From: Brachypodium distachyon
Lineage: Eukaryota > Streptophyta > Magnoliopsida > Poales > Poaceae
Direction: 5' to 3'
Assembly (NCBI RefSeq): GCF_000005505.3
Contig: NC_016134.3
Coordinates: 42,757,150 to 42,821,149, forward strand
DNA: 64,000 bases
Shown: positions 1 through 10,799 of the stretch, piece by piece
Numbering within the stretch: position 1 is the stretch's first letter
Layout of the letters: the number at the start of each line of letters is the position of its first letter
Position numbers and translations under genes: made by a program
The notes under the pieces: generated by a model
Told to the model about the DNA's origin: nothing
The model's input: only the letters and a program-made list of their open reading frames with translations
Database searches by the model: none

Positions 1-757
1 TATTAATATCTAACTCACGTAATTCTTGTCCAAATTTGCCCCAAATAAAAGTATCTGTTTCTAAAAAACGTCTAGATACATGTAATATTTCGACAAGAAT
101 TATGTGACATATGTTTCTTTTTAGTGAGTGAAAGAGCTAGCGATGGAGCTAAAATTTGTCCTGTCTCTGCACCCCGAAGATTCACGGATATACGTAGTGC
201 TACAATGGTGGGCTGGTGGGTACATCCGCCGGCCACCGTGTGCTTTGTTGGGTTGGGTAAGGTAAACATCAGATCATGGTGGATCCTGCATAGGCATCTA
301 GCGGTGACACGGCGGCGAAGCAATGCCGCCGGCCTTTTTGCCGTTAGGGGTTAAGCAGGGCTCTGTCTTGCAGCTCAGCAAGCAAGCTCCCGTGCATCAA
401 ACCGGAAACAAAGAAAGAAAAAACCCCGATTAACCTGGCGTCTAAGTAACGTTCGAGAAGACGTGCCCGGTCAAGAAGATCAGATCGGTATATAACGCAC
501 TCAGCGAAAGGACACGTATTTTGTTACACACGCGCTGCTATATATATGTAGCTAGCTCAACAGCGACAACACGTACAATGGGGGATATGTAGTACTGAAA
601 GAGAGCTACTGTGTCACGTATACCACGTACGGGGATATGTTTGCTTTGGCCTTTGGGCATGTATAAAAAGTGTTCAAAAAGAAGAGATGTCTCGGCCTCT
701 GCATCAATATACTGCTCTGGGTATGTACAATTGACCGCACAACAAGGAAATGAAATA
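1..757. other. Intergenic, no gene seen
   Basis: No open frame here resembles a protein. Bases 20-115 look like a decayed Stowaway-type fragment: a stretch containing tctagatacatgtaat is the same internal motif seen in intact MITEs elsewhere in the window. The rest is AT-rich plant intergenic DNA. Confidence 0.5.
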
Positions 758-866
758 CTTCCTTTGTCCTAAAATAAATGTTGCATTTTTTCTTCTCAAA
801 ATGATCAAATCTACACAATGATACACGCGTGTTGGACAAGTTGTAACAGTTATTTTGAGACGAAGG
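758..866. mobile_element. Stowaway-type MITE, diverged
   Basis: A 109-bp segment flanked by TA on both sides. It starts cttcctttgtcctaaaat and ends attttgagacgaagg, which are imperfect inverted repeats. TA target duplication and this terminal sequence are typical of Tc1/mariner-derived Stowaway elements in grasses. No coding capacity. Confidence 0.7.
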
Positions 867-1340
867 TAGTAAAATACAAGCAAATTAAGATATACAGAGT
901 AGTAATATCTTATATATGACCCGTTTCAATCTATTTATCTCGATCGATTGTGCTGTATATATTAAAATCATTGATATGATTTGACGTGTATAATCGAGAG
1001 ATAAGCCGTACAATTCGAATACAACTAATTAAGCTATGATTTTTTTGCCGAATAACCTGATCAAGGATGTTTGTTTGTTGCCGAATAACCTGATCAAGCT
1101 AGGATGTATACACACTAGCCACTTTAGCCAGTTACTCAGAAGCCGGCCGGCCGGGGTACAGACACCGATATAGCTGAAATTGCCCTGGAATAATTAATCA
1201 CCAGGTGCAGCAATAGATCGAACCAATTAATTAAGACGCTCTGGATCATGCACACAGTGCCGCTAGAATGTACGTCCAAACTTAGTATGTACTCCGTAGT
1301 CCATACGTACAGTATTTAGCTAACAGCTATAAGAGCTAGC
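867..1340. other. Intergenic, 3' of the zinc-finger gene
   Basis: AT-rich, no coding signal. A short direct repeat, ttgccgaataacctgatcaag, occurs twice near 1047 and 1080. Nothing else recognised. Confidence 0.4.
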
Positions 1341-1799
1341 TCAGAGCTTGAGCGACAAGTCCATCTCCGCCGCCTCCTCGCCGTAGTTCCGGCCTGCCGC
1401 CGTCGTCATAGCCCAGCCGGACACCACCGTCTCCGCCGCGGAAGCACGGTAGGCCCAGAGCTCGCCGCTGCCGTGGAGCCAGCTTTGGTCGACTACTGCT
1501 GCAGCCGGACGAGAGGAGGAAGAAGAAGAAGCAGGAGCAGCTTCGGCGGCGAGGTGTGGCAGGCGGCTGTTGTTGCGCTTGGCGAGTGTGCGCTCGAGCT
1601 TGTGCGCGTTCTGGTGGCCGCCCAGCGCCTGCGAGCTGGAGAACTTGCGGTGGCAGTAGTTGCAGGAAAACGCCTCCTCCCGCTGATGATCCCGGCCATG
1701 GTCGGCGGCGGGCGACGCCGCCGGGCCCGGCCGGTACGTCGGCTCCAGGCGGAGGTCCAGGCTCACGCCGCCGTACTGCAGTTGGTGCCGCCTCTCCAT
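1341..1799 (-). CDS. C2H2 zinc-finger repressor with EAR motifs
   Basis: Probable nuclear transcription repressor of 152 aa in one exon. It has a single plant-type C2H2 finger: Cys46 and Cys49, the plant signature QALGGH at 57-62, then His62 and His66. The C-terminus is DLSLKL, a canonical LxLxL EAR motif expected to recruit TOPLESS-type corepressors. A second leucine-rich motif, LDLRLEP, lies at 14-20. A serine run and acidic tail follow the finger. One finger plus terminal EAR matches the small KNUCKLES/ZFP1-ZFP7/SUPERMAN-like group of developmental regulators, and the length is normal for it. The start is the first ATG; the frame is open upstream but without ATG. The exact orthologue is not decided. 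Confidence 0.88.
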   Translation of the reverse strand: MERRHQLQYGGVSLDLRLEPTYRPGPAASPAADHGRDHQREEAFSCNYCHRKFSSSQALGGHQNAHKLERTLAKRNNSRLPHLAAEAAPASSSSSSRPAAAVVDQSWLHGSGELWAYRASAAETVVSGWAMTTAAGRNYGEEAAEMDLSLKL

Positions 1800-1946
1800 G
1801 TCCCTCCGCGCCGGAGCTCGCAAAGCCGATCGAACCCGCGGTAGAAGGTATATTGTCAGGGCAGTGCTCTAATTTGGAGGAAGAAGAAGAAGAAACGAGG
1901 ATGGATGGAAGTGGAAGTGTGGAGCTAGCGCGCGGAGGCGGGACGG

Positions 1947-1953
1947 TATATAA
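1947..1953 (-). promoter_or_regulatory. Possible TATA box of the zinc-finger gene
   Basis: On the minus strand the sequence reads gttatatacc about 150 nt upstream of the ATG at 1799. Position and sequence fit a TATA box, but this is a weak single-motif call. Confidence 0.3.
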
Positions 1954-2717
1954 CGAGCGGCTGGGTCGGGTGGACGAGTCTTGTCTGCCGGTCAGCTATA
2001 TCTCCCCGATATCTATCCGTCCGTCCATCCATCCATCAATGGTTGATTTGACAAGACATGCAACGGAGCATATATCTTTGTGTGCATCAATAGTTTTCCT
2101 AACTTTGATTCTGAGTCGATGTGCTAGATTTTGATCTGAATGCGCCTGATCTGATATATGATGATGATGTATTGATGTGATTCTTCTGTGTGGAAAACTT
2201 GGTTTTACTTCTGGGACCATCTTCTTCTTCTCTTTTCCCTTCTGAAACCTTACCTTTGGATTTTTCGTTCCGAGGCGTGCAGAGTGCAAATTCTGTCAGA
2301 CCAAACATCGACATCTTACGTACTACTAATTGGCCTGATGAAACTTCGATGCTTCATCGCCCATTAATTAGTACTCATCCAGATCTACACAACTGTCACT
2401 CCAAAGAGTAATAACTGATTAATTAGTTTTCATGCAAATGCCCATTTTATTTCCAGAGATCGCAACAATCAATGATGAGTCCTTCCACAAACAATAGCTA
2501 GCCAGCTGCGGTGTTCCTGTCTGTACATGAACAATCAACCCGACTATATATATATATATGCTTCAGATAAAACTGAAGATCCTACTCTCATGTATATTTT
2601 TCCTGCCAAACATATTCTAAAATCAGGGATCGGATGCATGATTCCAGTGTTTAATCGTTTAGCTAAATTCCTAGGGAGCGACCTTCAATCCGGGCAGAGA
2701 CAGGAGGATGGCACTTG
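1954..2717. other. Intergenic between zinc-finger gene and CPR 3' end
   Basis: Contains the upstream region of the zinc-finger gene (1800-2100), a short tccatccatc run near 2025, and the 3'-flanking region of the reductase gene. No protein-coding signal recognised. Confidence 0.4.
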
Positions 2718-5700
2718 TCACCAGACATCTCTTAAGTATCTCCCCTCCATCTGCAGGTTCTTCATGTAGCTCTCCGTCTTCGAGTTGTCCAAAGAGCCCT
2801 GCAAAGTGTATGATTCAGCAAAACCACAAGGAACTCCAGAACACAGTGTATACAGGGTGTCATACTACAGAGTCAAAGCGCACAATTGGGGAAAGAAAGT
2901 ACAGTTCTCGATACATAGCAGGATTAGAGATTAGATCACCCTCATGTTACTGTTAACTCTGGGAAGGTAGAGTACCTGTCCCTGGACAATTGTGTGTAGT
3001 ACACGATGCACATCTCTAGCCATGCCCTTCGCGTCGCCACAGACATAAATATAACCCCCCTGAGAAATGATGCTCCAAAGCTCAGGAGCCTGAGAAGACG
3101 AATGGTGAGACAAGAAAACAAAAGATTACCGGGTCAACAGACAGTATTGCATATCGAGAATCAATTTACCTTCGCTGCCATTTTGTGTTGAACATACTCT
3201 TTTGTGGGACCGTCACGAGAGAAAGCAACAATCAACTCAGACAGAGCACCAGCATCAGCAAAATTGTTGAGCTCATCCTCATATATGAAGTCCTGAAGAA
3301 ATAAAGTATTGATCAGGCAACTTTAGACAAGCTAAACAGTGCTTTCGAACATATATGGCATCTTTTACTATATGTAAAATGCAAATGCATAAAAGCTTCC
3401 TGACAGATAACAAGGAGCTCTGACAAGGGAAACAACCATGCAGAGTAATATGCGGAGTAAGAGTTTGCTATGCCATAGGAATTATGGCATGCTGGCAGGG
3501 TTAACAAAACATGACAGTTTCGATGAAGCTGAATAGCAGAGAAATATAGGTCATACCATCTTGCGGTTTCTGCACCCAAAGAAGAGGATCGCACGGCCTA
3601 ATTCCACCCCGATCTCTTTTAAAGCTAATCTTTCCTGCCAGTGCCAGATGCATCAGATATGCACGTGAACATTACTAAAGAGTGACAAGGCTTTGCAGAA
3701 CAATGTGTAAAAGAAGAATGGGAAAACAAAACAAACCTGTAAGAAGCCCCTGAAAGGTGCAAGACCAGTCCCAGGACCTATCATGATAATAGGTACTGTA
3801 GGATCAGCAGGCAGTTTGAAGTTTGACTGCCTCACAAAAATTGGAGCCCAACTACATTCTTCACTCTCTTCCAAGGGAGTTGAATTCTGCAAGGATTGTC
3901 AGACCAAAATATTTACTAGATGACATGATGGCCACTGAGAAATACTTCGAAGGATTATACTTGACTACATATAAATCATTATGATTTTGAAATGAGTATA
4001 TTCACACATCCCAAAGTTCACCACCTATAAATGGAAATAAATACAAACATTATATGACAAGAACTTCTGTCATACTGTGGACAAAAAAATCTACTCCTCA
4101 TGGAGTCACGTCTCACATCATTGAACAAATGAGCTGTTTCATATCAATTGATTTTTACCGACACAGCCACACAGGGTAAGTTCACAATGAGAAGCTGAGA
4201 ACTGGTAATGAGAAGATAACCAGTCGACCCCATCTTTCTTTTTTTGTACAGAAAAACCTGCTAATTGAACTAAAACTTTCATTCCAACATCATTGAACTT
4301 GGTATTCAATATGGAGTTCTCAAGTGGTAAAAGAATGAAGTTGCTTCCAACTTGTTGAAGTTAGTTTGAACAATTGGGGGTTGAATTCAAACATCAAAGC
4401 AAGCAAAAAGGGTCAAAATCCATTACCTTGACATCAGTTGAAATGTTGAAAAATGAACAGAAACAAAGAAACTGTGTTGTAAGCATAAAAGAGGGTGACA
4501 GTAATACCTTCATCCAAGTAGAACAAACTCCTTTGTGGATCCTTCCAGTAGGCGTTGGCCCACAAACTAGTGCACACGTGACATGAATTCTTGTTGGTGC
4601 CATTCTGCAACAATATAAATATTATGAATCTTGAGTGACTGATCAATTTGCTTAAGTATACGGGTATTGTTTCAATCACAGTGGTGCAGGGTACCGGGGT
4701 GAGGAAGATATTGAGTAGTATCTCGGCTGCAGGCGAGGAGCAATAGCTGCAAAGAAGACACCGAGCGGAGGTTTCACTGATGGGAACTCAGAAATAACTT
4801 CCAAGAGACTTCTTTGACTTGAGATTATCCATTGAGAATATTCCTTCTGCCCAATGAAATCCATGTGAGGAACACAACACAAATACCAGAAAGTATGAAC
4901 ATATCTTACAAACCAACCTTTCCAGCAGGAGATGCTAAATGTCTTAGACGCTCAGCTTCTTTGGGATCAGATGCATGAGCAGCCAAAGCTATTAAAACAC
5001 TCTGCAATGAACCATCGAGAAAAAGTAAAATAAATACAAATATAAACATAGAACACTAATGAGTTAAAACTTCAAAGAATATGCAAAACAAAAACTCACC
5101 TTCTTAGGTGAATTCAAAAGATCGGCGTATCTAGCAAGGGCAACCCTCACTGTACAAGGAGATGGGAAAGGAGGTGGAAGAGATCCCCCAAAAAGTGGAG
5201 TGCCATCCTCTTCGTCAGCATAAATTGCGAAAACTGTATCTGCTGAATAACCTAACAGCTTTTCTGCCTCCTTTACGGTCTCGATGTTATTTTCTGCATA
5301 CACGCCAACATGATCTCCAGTCTCATATCTGCAAATGGAAAATGTAGACCCGTCAGCCGTCTAAAGACCAGTTAAATAATCTTTGTCCATCTACTCTTAT
5401 TTTCAGAAAATACAAATCTAGATCAACGAATATGCTTACGTGAGGCTAGTTCCTGCAATATCAAACTCTAAATGAATGCAGGACCGGTCAGAAGCTGGCG
5501 TATGAAGCTCCCGTCGCACTGCCACGTGTGCCCTGGAAAAAAAAAGGTCGGAGTTTCATTGTACCGCAGCCAAAGTACTGGGCCCAGCCACATAGAAGGA
5601 AAAACTGCGTGCCTGCACGGATGTTGAATGTCATAGACAGCTTGGCCGTTGCTAAGACTGGAAGACTTGTTGATATCTGCGGCATCCTCTGGTTTGACGA

Positions 5701-7629
5701 ACACAGTTCTATATCCCGGAATAGCAGCTGTGTAAGGAGTTGGTGGTACTGAAGAATCATCCTCAACACGGAGCAATTTATCCAATTCTGACCATAGCAA
5801 TTCCTTCCTTTATTTCAAGAAACAAGGCATTAGCTTCTGATTCATAAAGAACAAAGTCAAATGTTGAGATCAGCTATGTGCACAAACAAGAGCACAATAC
5901 ACGAGAAAAGTCCAACGAATCAAAGTCTACGTCAATTCTTCAACTGTTCAGGTTCAGGTTAAGCTCATTGTGGTACATACCAGGCGTTGAAGTCATCCTC
6001 AATGCATTGATCATCATCTCCCAGACCAACAGGAACAATGCGTTTGCCACCTAGAAGAGTATGACAGACAAAGTTAACCACCAGCAAATGAAAGGACATA
6101 GCAAAATTAGGAGAAAAAAAATATGTAACAAGAAGGATGTTGCAGACAGTCCACGATATCTAGCTTGAAATTGTTCAGGCATATTTAGTTTTATTCAATT
6201 GATCTTGGAATAATAATCATCATAGAAGTTTTAATGTGTTTTCAGTGCAGTAAACAAGCTGTATCCTATTTGTAACTAAATTATAATTTTGGCAGAGTCA
6301 AAATTTTGAATTATAAGTGAACTCGCTAGAAGAATGAAATAGTCATTCTGCCTTGGTTACCTTGTTCACTGAGGAGCTGATCAACAACCTTTCCAATCTT
6401 CAATTGAGAACATATTTACGAGAAAGATCAACACAAGTGCACAAATTATAGCAAATATACACATCAGAACAATGTAGAGGCACAACAGCAGACAAACCTT
6501 GTTAAAATGCTCATACTGCCTATTTCCAAGGCCAAACACCGCAAACCGGAGATTGCTCAACCATTCACCCCTCTCATTCCCCTGTACCCAAAGAAAACAA
6601 AGCGGCCATGAATAAAACCACAACAAAAGCACACCCAGAACTACACCCCAGAAATTAGAATTGTAGCTGTACCTCTGAGAACCATTTATAAAACCTCGCC
6701 GCATTGTCAGTTGGCTCACCGTCCCCATACCTACAACAACAACATACCTTATCAATTATTCCCTCCAATCCATAGTAAGTGTCTTGGATTTAGTACAAAG
6801 TAACAGTTTTTTAGATACAAGGGGACTACCCCAGCTTTACTGAGTAGTAATTAACTCAGAACAAATATGCATGTTTTCCTTCATTAACAGGTGCAGCAAG
6901 CAATCTTCTGGTGTAACAGAAGCACTAAATTGAGTTGCAGATGGAACTGCTGATCCTTACGTGGCCAGGAAGAACAATGCGATGATCTCCTTCTTAAGCT
7001 TCTCCGCGTAGTCATCGTCCTCTGCCGCGTAATCATCCTGAGACACGCATCAATCGTATCAGAAAAGGGGTCAAAAAAGAAGAGAGTTTGAAGTAGCGGC
7101 GTAGGGAATTGGGGATGAAACCGCACCAGATCGACCACCTTGAAGACGGCTTTGTCGTACCTCGCCTTGGCCTCTTCCGCGAGCGCCTACAAATCCACAC
7201 GAAAAAAAAGGCATCAGCTTGCCCCCAACAGGAGCATAGCAGAGCAGGGAAGCTTAGGTTGCACGAGGCGGACAGTCAGGCAGCGAGAGTGGCAAGTAAA
7301 AGCAGAGCGGCAGGAACCTTGGCGAAGCCCTCGGCGGTGCCGGTCTGCGTGCCGAAGAAGACGGCGACCCTCAGGCGGCCGTCGTCCGGGTCGGGCTCCT
7401 TCTCCCGCGCCTTGGCGGCGAGGGGCCGCGACGCCGTCGCCGGCTGCGGTCCGGCCGCGGAGGAGGAGCGGCGGAGGAAGAGGGCGACGCCGCAGCCGAC
7501 GAGCACGGCGAGCGAGGTGGTGAGCAGGGCGAGGATGCGGCGGTTGTCCTCGGCCAGCGCGAGGAGCGACGCGCCCTCCCGGCCCGTCAGCAGCGCCGCC
7601 AGCATGTCCAGCGCCGCCGACGAGTCCAT
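2718..7629 (-). CDS. CPR: NADPH-cytochrome P450 reductase, 18 exons
   Basis: ER-anchored flavoprotein that passes electrons from NADPH through FAD and FMN to microsomal P450s. Exons on the minus strand: 7629-7318, 7186-7127, 7037-6961, 6730-6673, 6581-6498, 6397-6361, 6050-5981, 5807-5613, 5532-5440, 5328-5100, 5001-4918, 4846-4695, 4604-4508, 3886-3737, 3634-3557, 3292-3170, 3089-2976, 2798-2718. They join in frame to 2094 nt, 697 aa, the normal plant length. Order: membrane anchor (about 33-52), FMN-binding loop GTQTGTAEG (93-101), FMN domain, the HPCR region, FAD motif RYYS, NADPH motif [11 protein letters not shown], and C-terminal DVW whose aromatic residue stacks on FAD. All introns are GT-AG except the one after exon 8, which needs a GC donor. 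The start is the first ATG before the anchor. The gene looks functional; it is one of the CPR/ATR paralogues found in grasses, which one is not known. Confidence 0.96.
5533..5612 (-). other. GC-AG intron in CPR
   Basis: Intron of 80 nt between exons 8 and 9. The exon ends TGC-AG and the intron starts GCACGC; the acceptor is ttttttccag. Only this donor keeps the strongly conserved HPCR-A-V reading of the reductase family in frame. The nearest GT, four bases upstream, would delete the Cys-Arg and shift the frame. Confidence 0.75.
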
Positions 7630-8309
7630 GGCGGCGGCGGCGGCGCTCTTCGTTCGATGGGATCGGGGCGGTGCGTGAGCGAGTGCGCGTGGGCGTTTGT
7701 GGGACGGACGGACGGAGCCGGAGGCGATTTGTGTTGCTGCGCCGTCGAAAGAGCGGCTCGGGGGGGTCGGGTCGGATGCCAGCCGGCCCCGGCGACAGTT
7801 TCGGTTCCTGCTGGGTCGGGAAATCTTATGGTTCCTGTCTCGAGTAAGTTTGGTTTCGTTGGCGTGCTCAAGTGCTCGTGGCTGTGGTTGCGCTTGCGCC
7901 GCCTCTCTTCTCCGTTCTCCGTCGAAGAATCGGGAACGGAACGGAAGGGCTTGGGTGGGACTTTGAACCGAGCTACTGATCGGTTTTGTGGTTGAGATAT
8001 CACCAGCTGAAAAGAGCCCCCACCATGCACGTCTATTCCGGCCAAACCACACGGTGCCATCTTAAGTATATGCCCCCCTTTCAAAACCACACACATGTCC
8101 ACTCTTTCATTTAATATATTTCTTTTAATTATGTCTTGTCTAATTAACTAAGAGAGAGAAGGGAGAGAAGGCCAAACATGTGACTATGAAAAAGGGTGCA
8201 AATATTTGAGGTGGCACAGCCACCGTGTTAGTCTATTCCGGCCATGGAATTGGAGCAACAAGTCTTCTCCGACCTCTGACTTTCGATTGGCCCGTGAGTG
8301 TGCGTGTGC
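7630..8309. other. CPR 5' flank and promoter region
   Basis: GC-rich 5' leader just upstream of the CPR ATG (7630-7760), then ordinary flanking sequence. The long frames open across the first exon on both strands reflect high GC content. No separate gene is seen. Confidence 0.4.
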
Positions 8310-8985
8310 GTGCGGGGTCTATCCATGTTCAGTACGCTCTATGTAAATGGTTTTGGAAATTTTTAGATGAGGAGGGAGATTGGCAAAGTGTGATTAGAGC
8401 TAAGTATGTATTAAGAAAAATTTGTTAGCAGCTTGCAGCTAGAGAAGTGGACAATTCTCATTTCTGGCGAGGAATAATGCATCTTTATTAACTGTTGTAG
8501 AAAGATTATTGGAAAGGGAGAAAGAACTTGTTTTGGGGAGGAACACTGGCCGACTGGGGAGATGCCTTTGTGCCTTAAATTTCCTACGCTATATGGTTTA
8601 GCATAAAAACGTTTTCATTCAGTAGCAGAGGTGGTCATGACTGATTGGCGGTGTAGGATCCCTAGAGATGAGACGAGAGAGATGTGGATGGAACTACTGC
8701 ATACTTTTAGAGACATTCACTCGACAGATTTAGAAGATAGATGTATCTGGAAACTTACAAAATCAGGAGTATTTTCAATTAGCTCGTTTTCTAAGATGCT
8801 TAAAGTTAGGCAGGACGTATAGAATACTGTCATTTGTGGAAGCTTAGGTTGTTGTTGAAACTTAGGATCTTCTTGAGGTTTGCTGTTAAGAATGGAATTT
8901 TAACTAGAGATAATCTTAGCAAGAGATGATGGTTTGAATCCACTGACTGTGAGTTCTGTGGGATCGAAGGAGGTATTGATCACTT
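8310..8985 (+). pseudogene. LINE ORF2 C-terminal fragment, decayed
   Basis: Interrupted plus-strand frames resemble the region after the reverse transcriptase of plant L1-type LINEs. Recognisable blocks are ALCKWFWKFLDEEGDWQS near 8335, SHFWRGI near 8457, WKLTKSGVFSISS near 8750, and the zf-RVT block (LKLRIFLRFAV, GILTRDNL, CEFCG, IDHL) to about 8985. Stops and frame changes separate the blocks. No reverse transcriptase core remains, so this is a dead relic. Confidence 0.7.
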
Positions 8986-9065
8986 GCCGACTTCATCCTT
9001 TCAGTGGAGGCTTCAAGGCACTTTGAAGAATCTTGGCTTGGACCTGCAGAAAGATCTATCCATGC

Positions 9066-9789
9066 TTTGAACCTAATGTCCGACTCGGGAAATTGCCTTA
9101 CAAGTTGGTCGGGTGAGGTCAAGGAAGCCGGTGGTGAAGCAGACATGATATTGGAAGGAATCACAGAGATGTGATTGTGCAGGCACTAAGGAAGGTGTGC
9201 ATGGATCAGGGTGAGGAAGTGAGAAACCATGCCATGTTGTGTTTACACACATGCTTAGTAGTTGATGGGATATCAGTTTCTTCTTCAGCATGGTTGATGT
9301 CATTTTATATTGTGTTCCAGTTTCGATTGAGTTGTTGGAGATAGCTCATAGTTACTCACCAAAGGATTTCAGAAACATGGATGTGTCCCTCTTGCATGCC
9401 GTAAAACTGTCATGCAAGGTGTTCTTGCAGTTGCTTAAAGACTTGTCTGCACATAGCAGTTTCGGCAAGCTTTGGTTGGAAGTCCTCGAGATGATAGAGA
9501 AGTACATGAAAGTCAGGCTGTGAGGGAGGAGAACTGTGAAGGTACATGAGGCTATCCCGGAGCTACCCAAGAACATATTGCTGGTGATGAAAGCAAGTGG
9601 TATCCTGTCAAATACGAGCGCAAGTGGGGAGAACACTTGTTGGGAAGCAACATGGCTTCAAGTCAACAAGATTGCACCATCGGTGCAGTTAGAAGTTTTC
9701 CCTGACAATGAGGGCAAAACTGTGGTGGAAAGGGAGCAAAACATGTCGGATAGTCCAGCACAGGAGGACCAAATTGTTGTGCAGTAGGT
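9066..9789 (+). pseudogene. GNOM-type ARF-GEF C-terminal pseudogene
   Basis: Frames here read as the C-terminal HDS region of plant GNOM/GBF1-class ARF guanine-nucleotide exchange factors, which act in endosomal and ER-Golgi trafficking. Visible in order: NLMSDSGNCLTSWSGE (about 9072), QALRKVCMDQGEEVRNHA (about 9177), then from 9320 a block with LEIA, FRNMD, KVFLQLLKDLS, KLWLEVLEMIEKYMKV, and after a stop PELPKNILLVMK, WLQVNKIAPS and EVFPDNE. The frame is broken by at least one shift near 9290 and an in-frame TGA at 9521-9523. The Sec7 catalytic domain is absent. It starts within about 80 bp of the LINE fragment. Family assignment is from motif recognition. Confidence 0.78.
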
Positions 9790-10799
9790 AGTTATACAGT
9801 CTACCGTACCGTTACCTGGGTGAGAAAACCCGATGACCAGATATTTCGTCAATCTTTTGGCGGAGCTATAGACAAATGGCTGGCTATGCTCTCGGTGGAC
9901 ATCGGGGAGGAGGGCAAGCTGGTACATTTCTAAAAAAAATTAGTTTACAATGATTGTTTTTTCACACACACACACACCACATTGTTACATTTGTTAAGGA
10001 TGTGAATAGGTGATGAGGAGCAAAGCACCATGCCTTTATACTGTGCAAGTGTGGATGCATGTGAACAGTTTCATGTATCCATTAAAAACTGTAATGAGAT
10101 GGGACACAAGATCATTCTGTACAATCCTTAGACTGCTCTTTGTGATTGAAACATACTCCAGTTGAGTGAGACTTGTTTGATTGCTGCGAGATACACGTGT
10201 CATCTTAACATGTTGTACCAAGTACTAAAACAGCTCAATTTGATTCATGTAGTAGTAGCGCTTTATTTAGAAAACTGTTCTGCGTTCTTATAAGACCATA
10301 CTTTTAGATACAGTGACCGAACTACATTATATTCGTTCTTCTTATAAGTCGTTTAGTTTTTGCCAATTTCGTACTGGCAAACGATTTTCTGTTCTTAAAC
10401 AGGAGGAGTATAGTGATGAAATAAGGGGTTTCTCAAAAACATACCTAGAAATAAGGTTTCCTTATGTCGGCATTTTTTTAGTACTAAAAGAAATATCAAC
10501 ACTGGAGTAGTACGATTTTGTTAATGCCAGCCATTATGTCGGTTTTAGGGAACCGACTTAGATCCGGGAAACGGGAGATTGAATCTGTGGGACGAGGGAA
10601 ACTCGCGGCGCAAGTTTGTTCATCACAAAGCGTGTCCGCGGAGAAATAAAAACGAAGAAAGCAGTCCGATTAGGAGATTGATCAAGCCCTAACCCGATTC
10701 GTGATCGACAAGGGGCACGCGCAATATTTAAGCTCCGCATCACGCCGTCAACCCTCCCCACGAAATCGCCCGTCCAAGATCTCAGGCACGCACACAGCA
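9790..10799. other. Intergenic and RBR promoter
   Basis: A short CA microsatellite lies near 9963-9977. No coding signal to 10,560. The 100 bases before the RBR gene hold a possible TATA-like atatttaag near 10,724, about 75 nt upstream of the ATG. Otherwise nothing recognised. Confidence 0.4.

Noticed and set aside
7276..8052. 258-codon frame starting upstream of CPR
   Set aside because: The first 140 codons are low-quality 5' leader and promoter sequence; the true reductase start is the ATG at 7629, followed by the membrane anchor.
10701..10799. Upstream 33-codon extension of the RBR protein
   Set aside because: The ATG at 10,701 lies before a TATA-like sequence; family members start just before the acidic region, as the ATG at 10,800 does.
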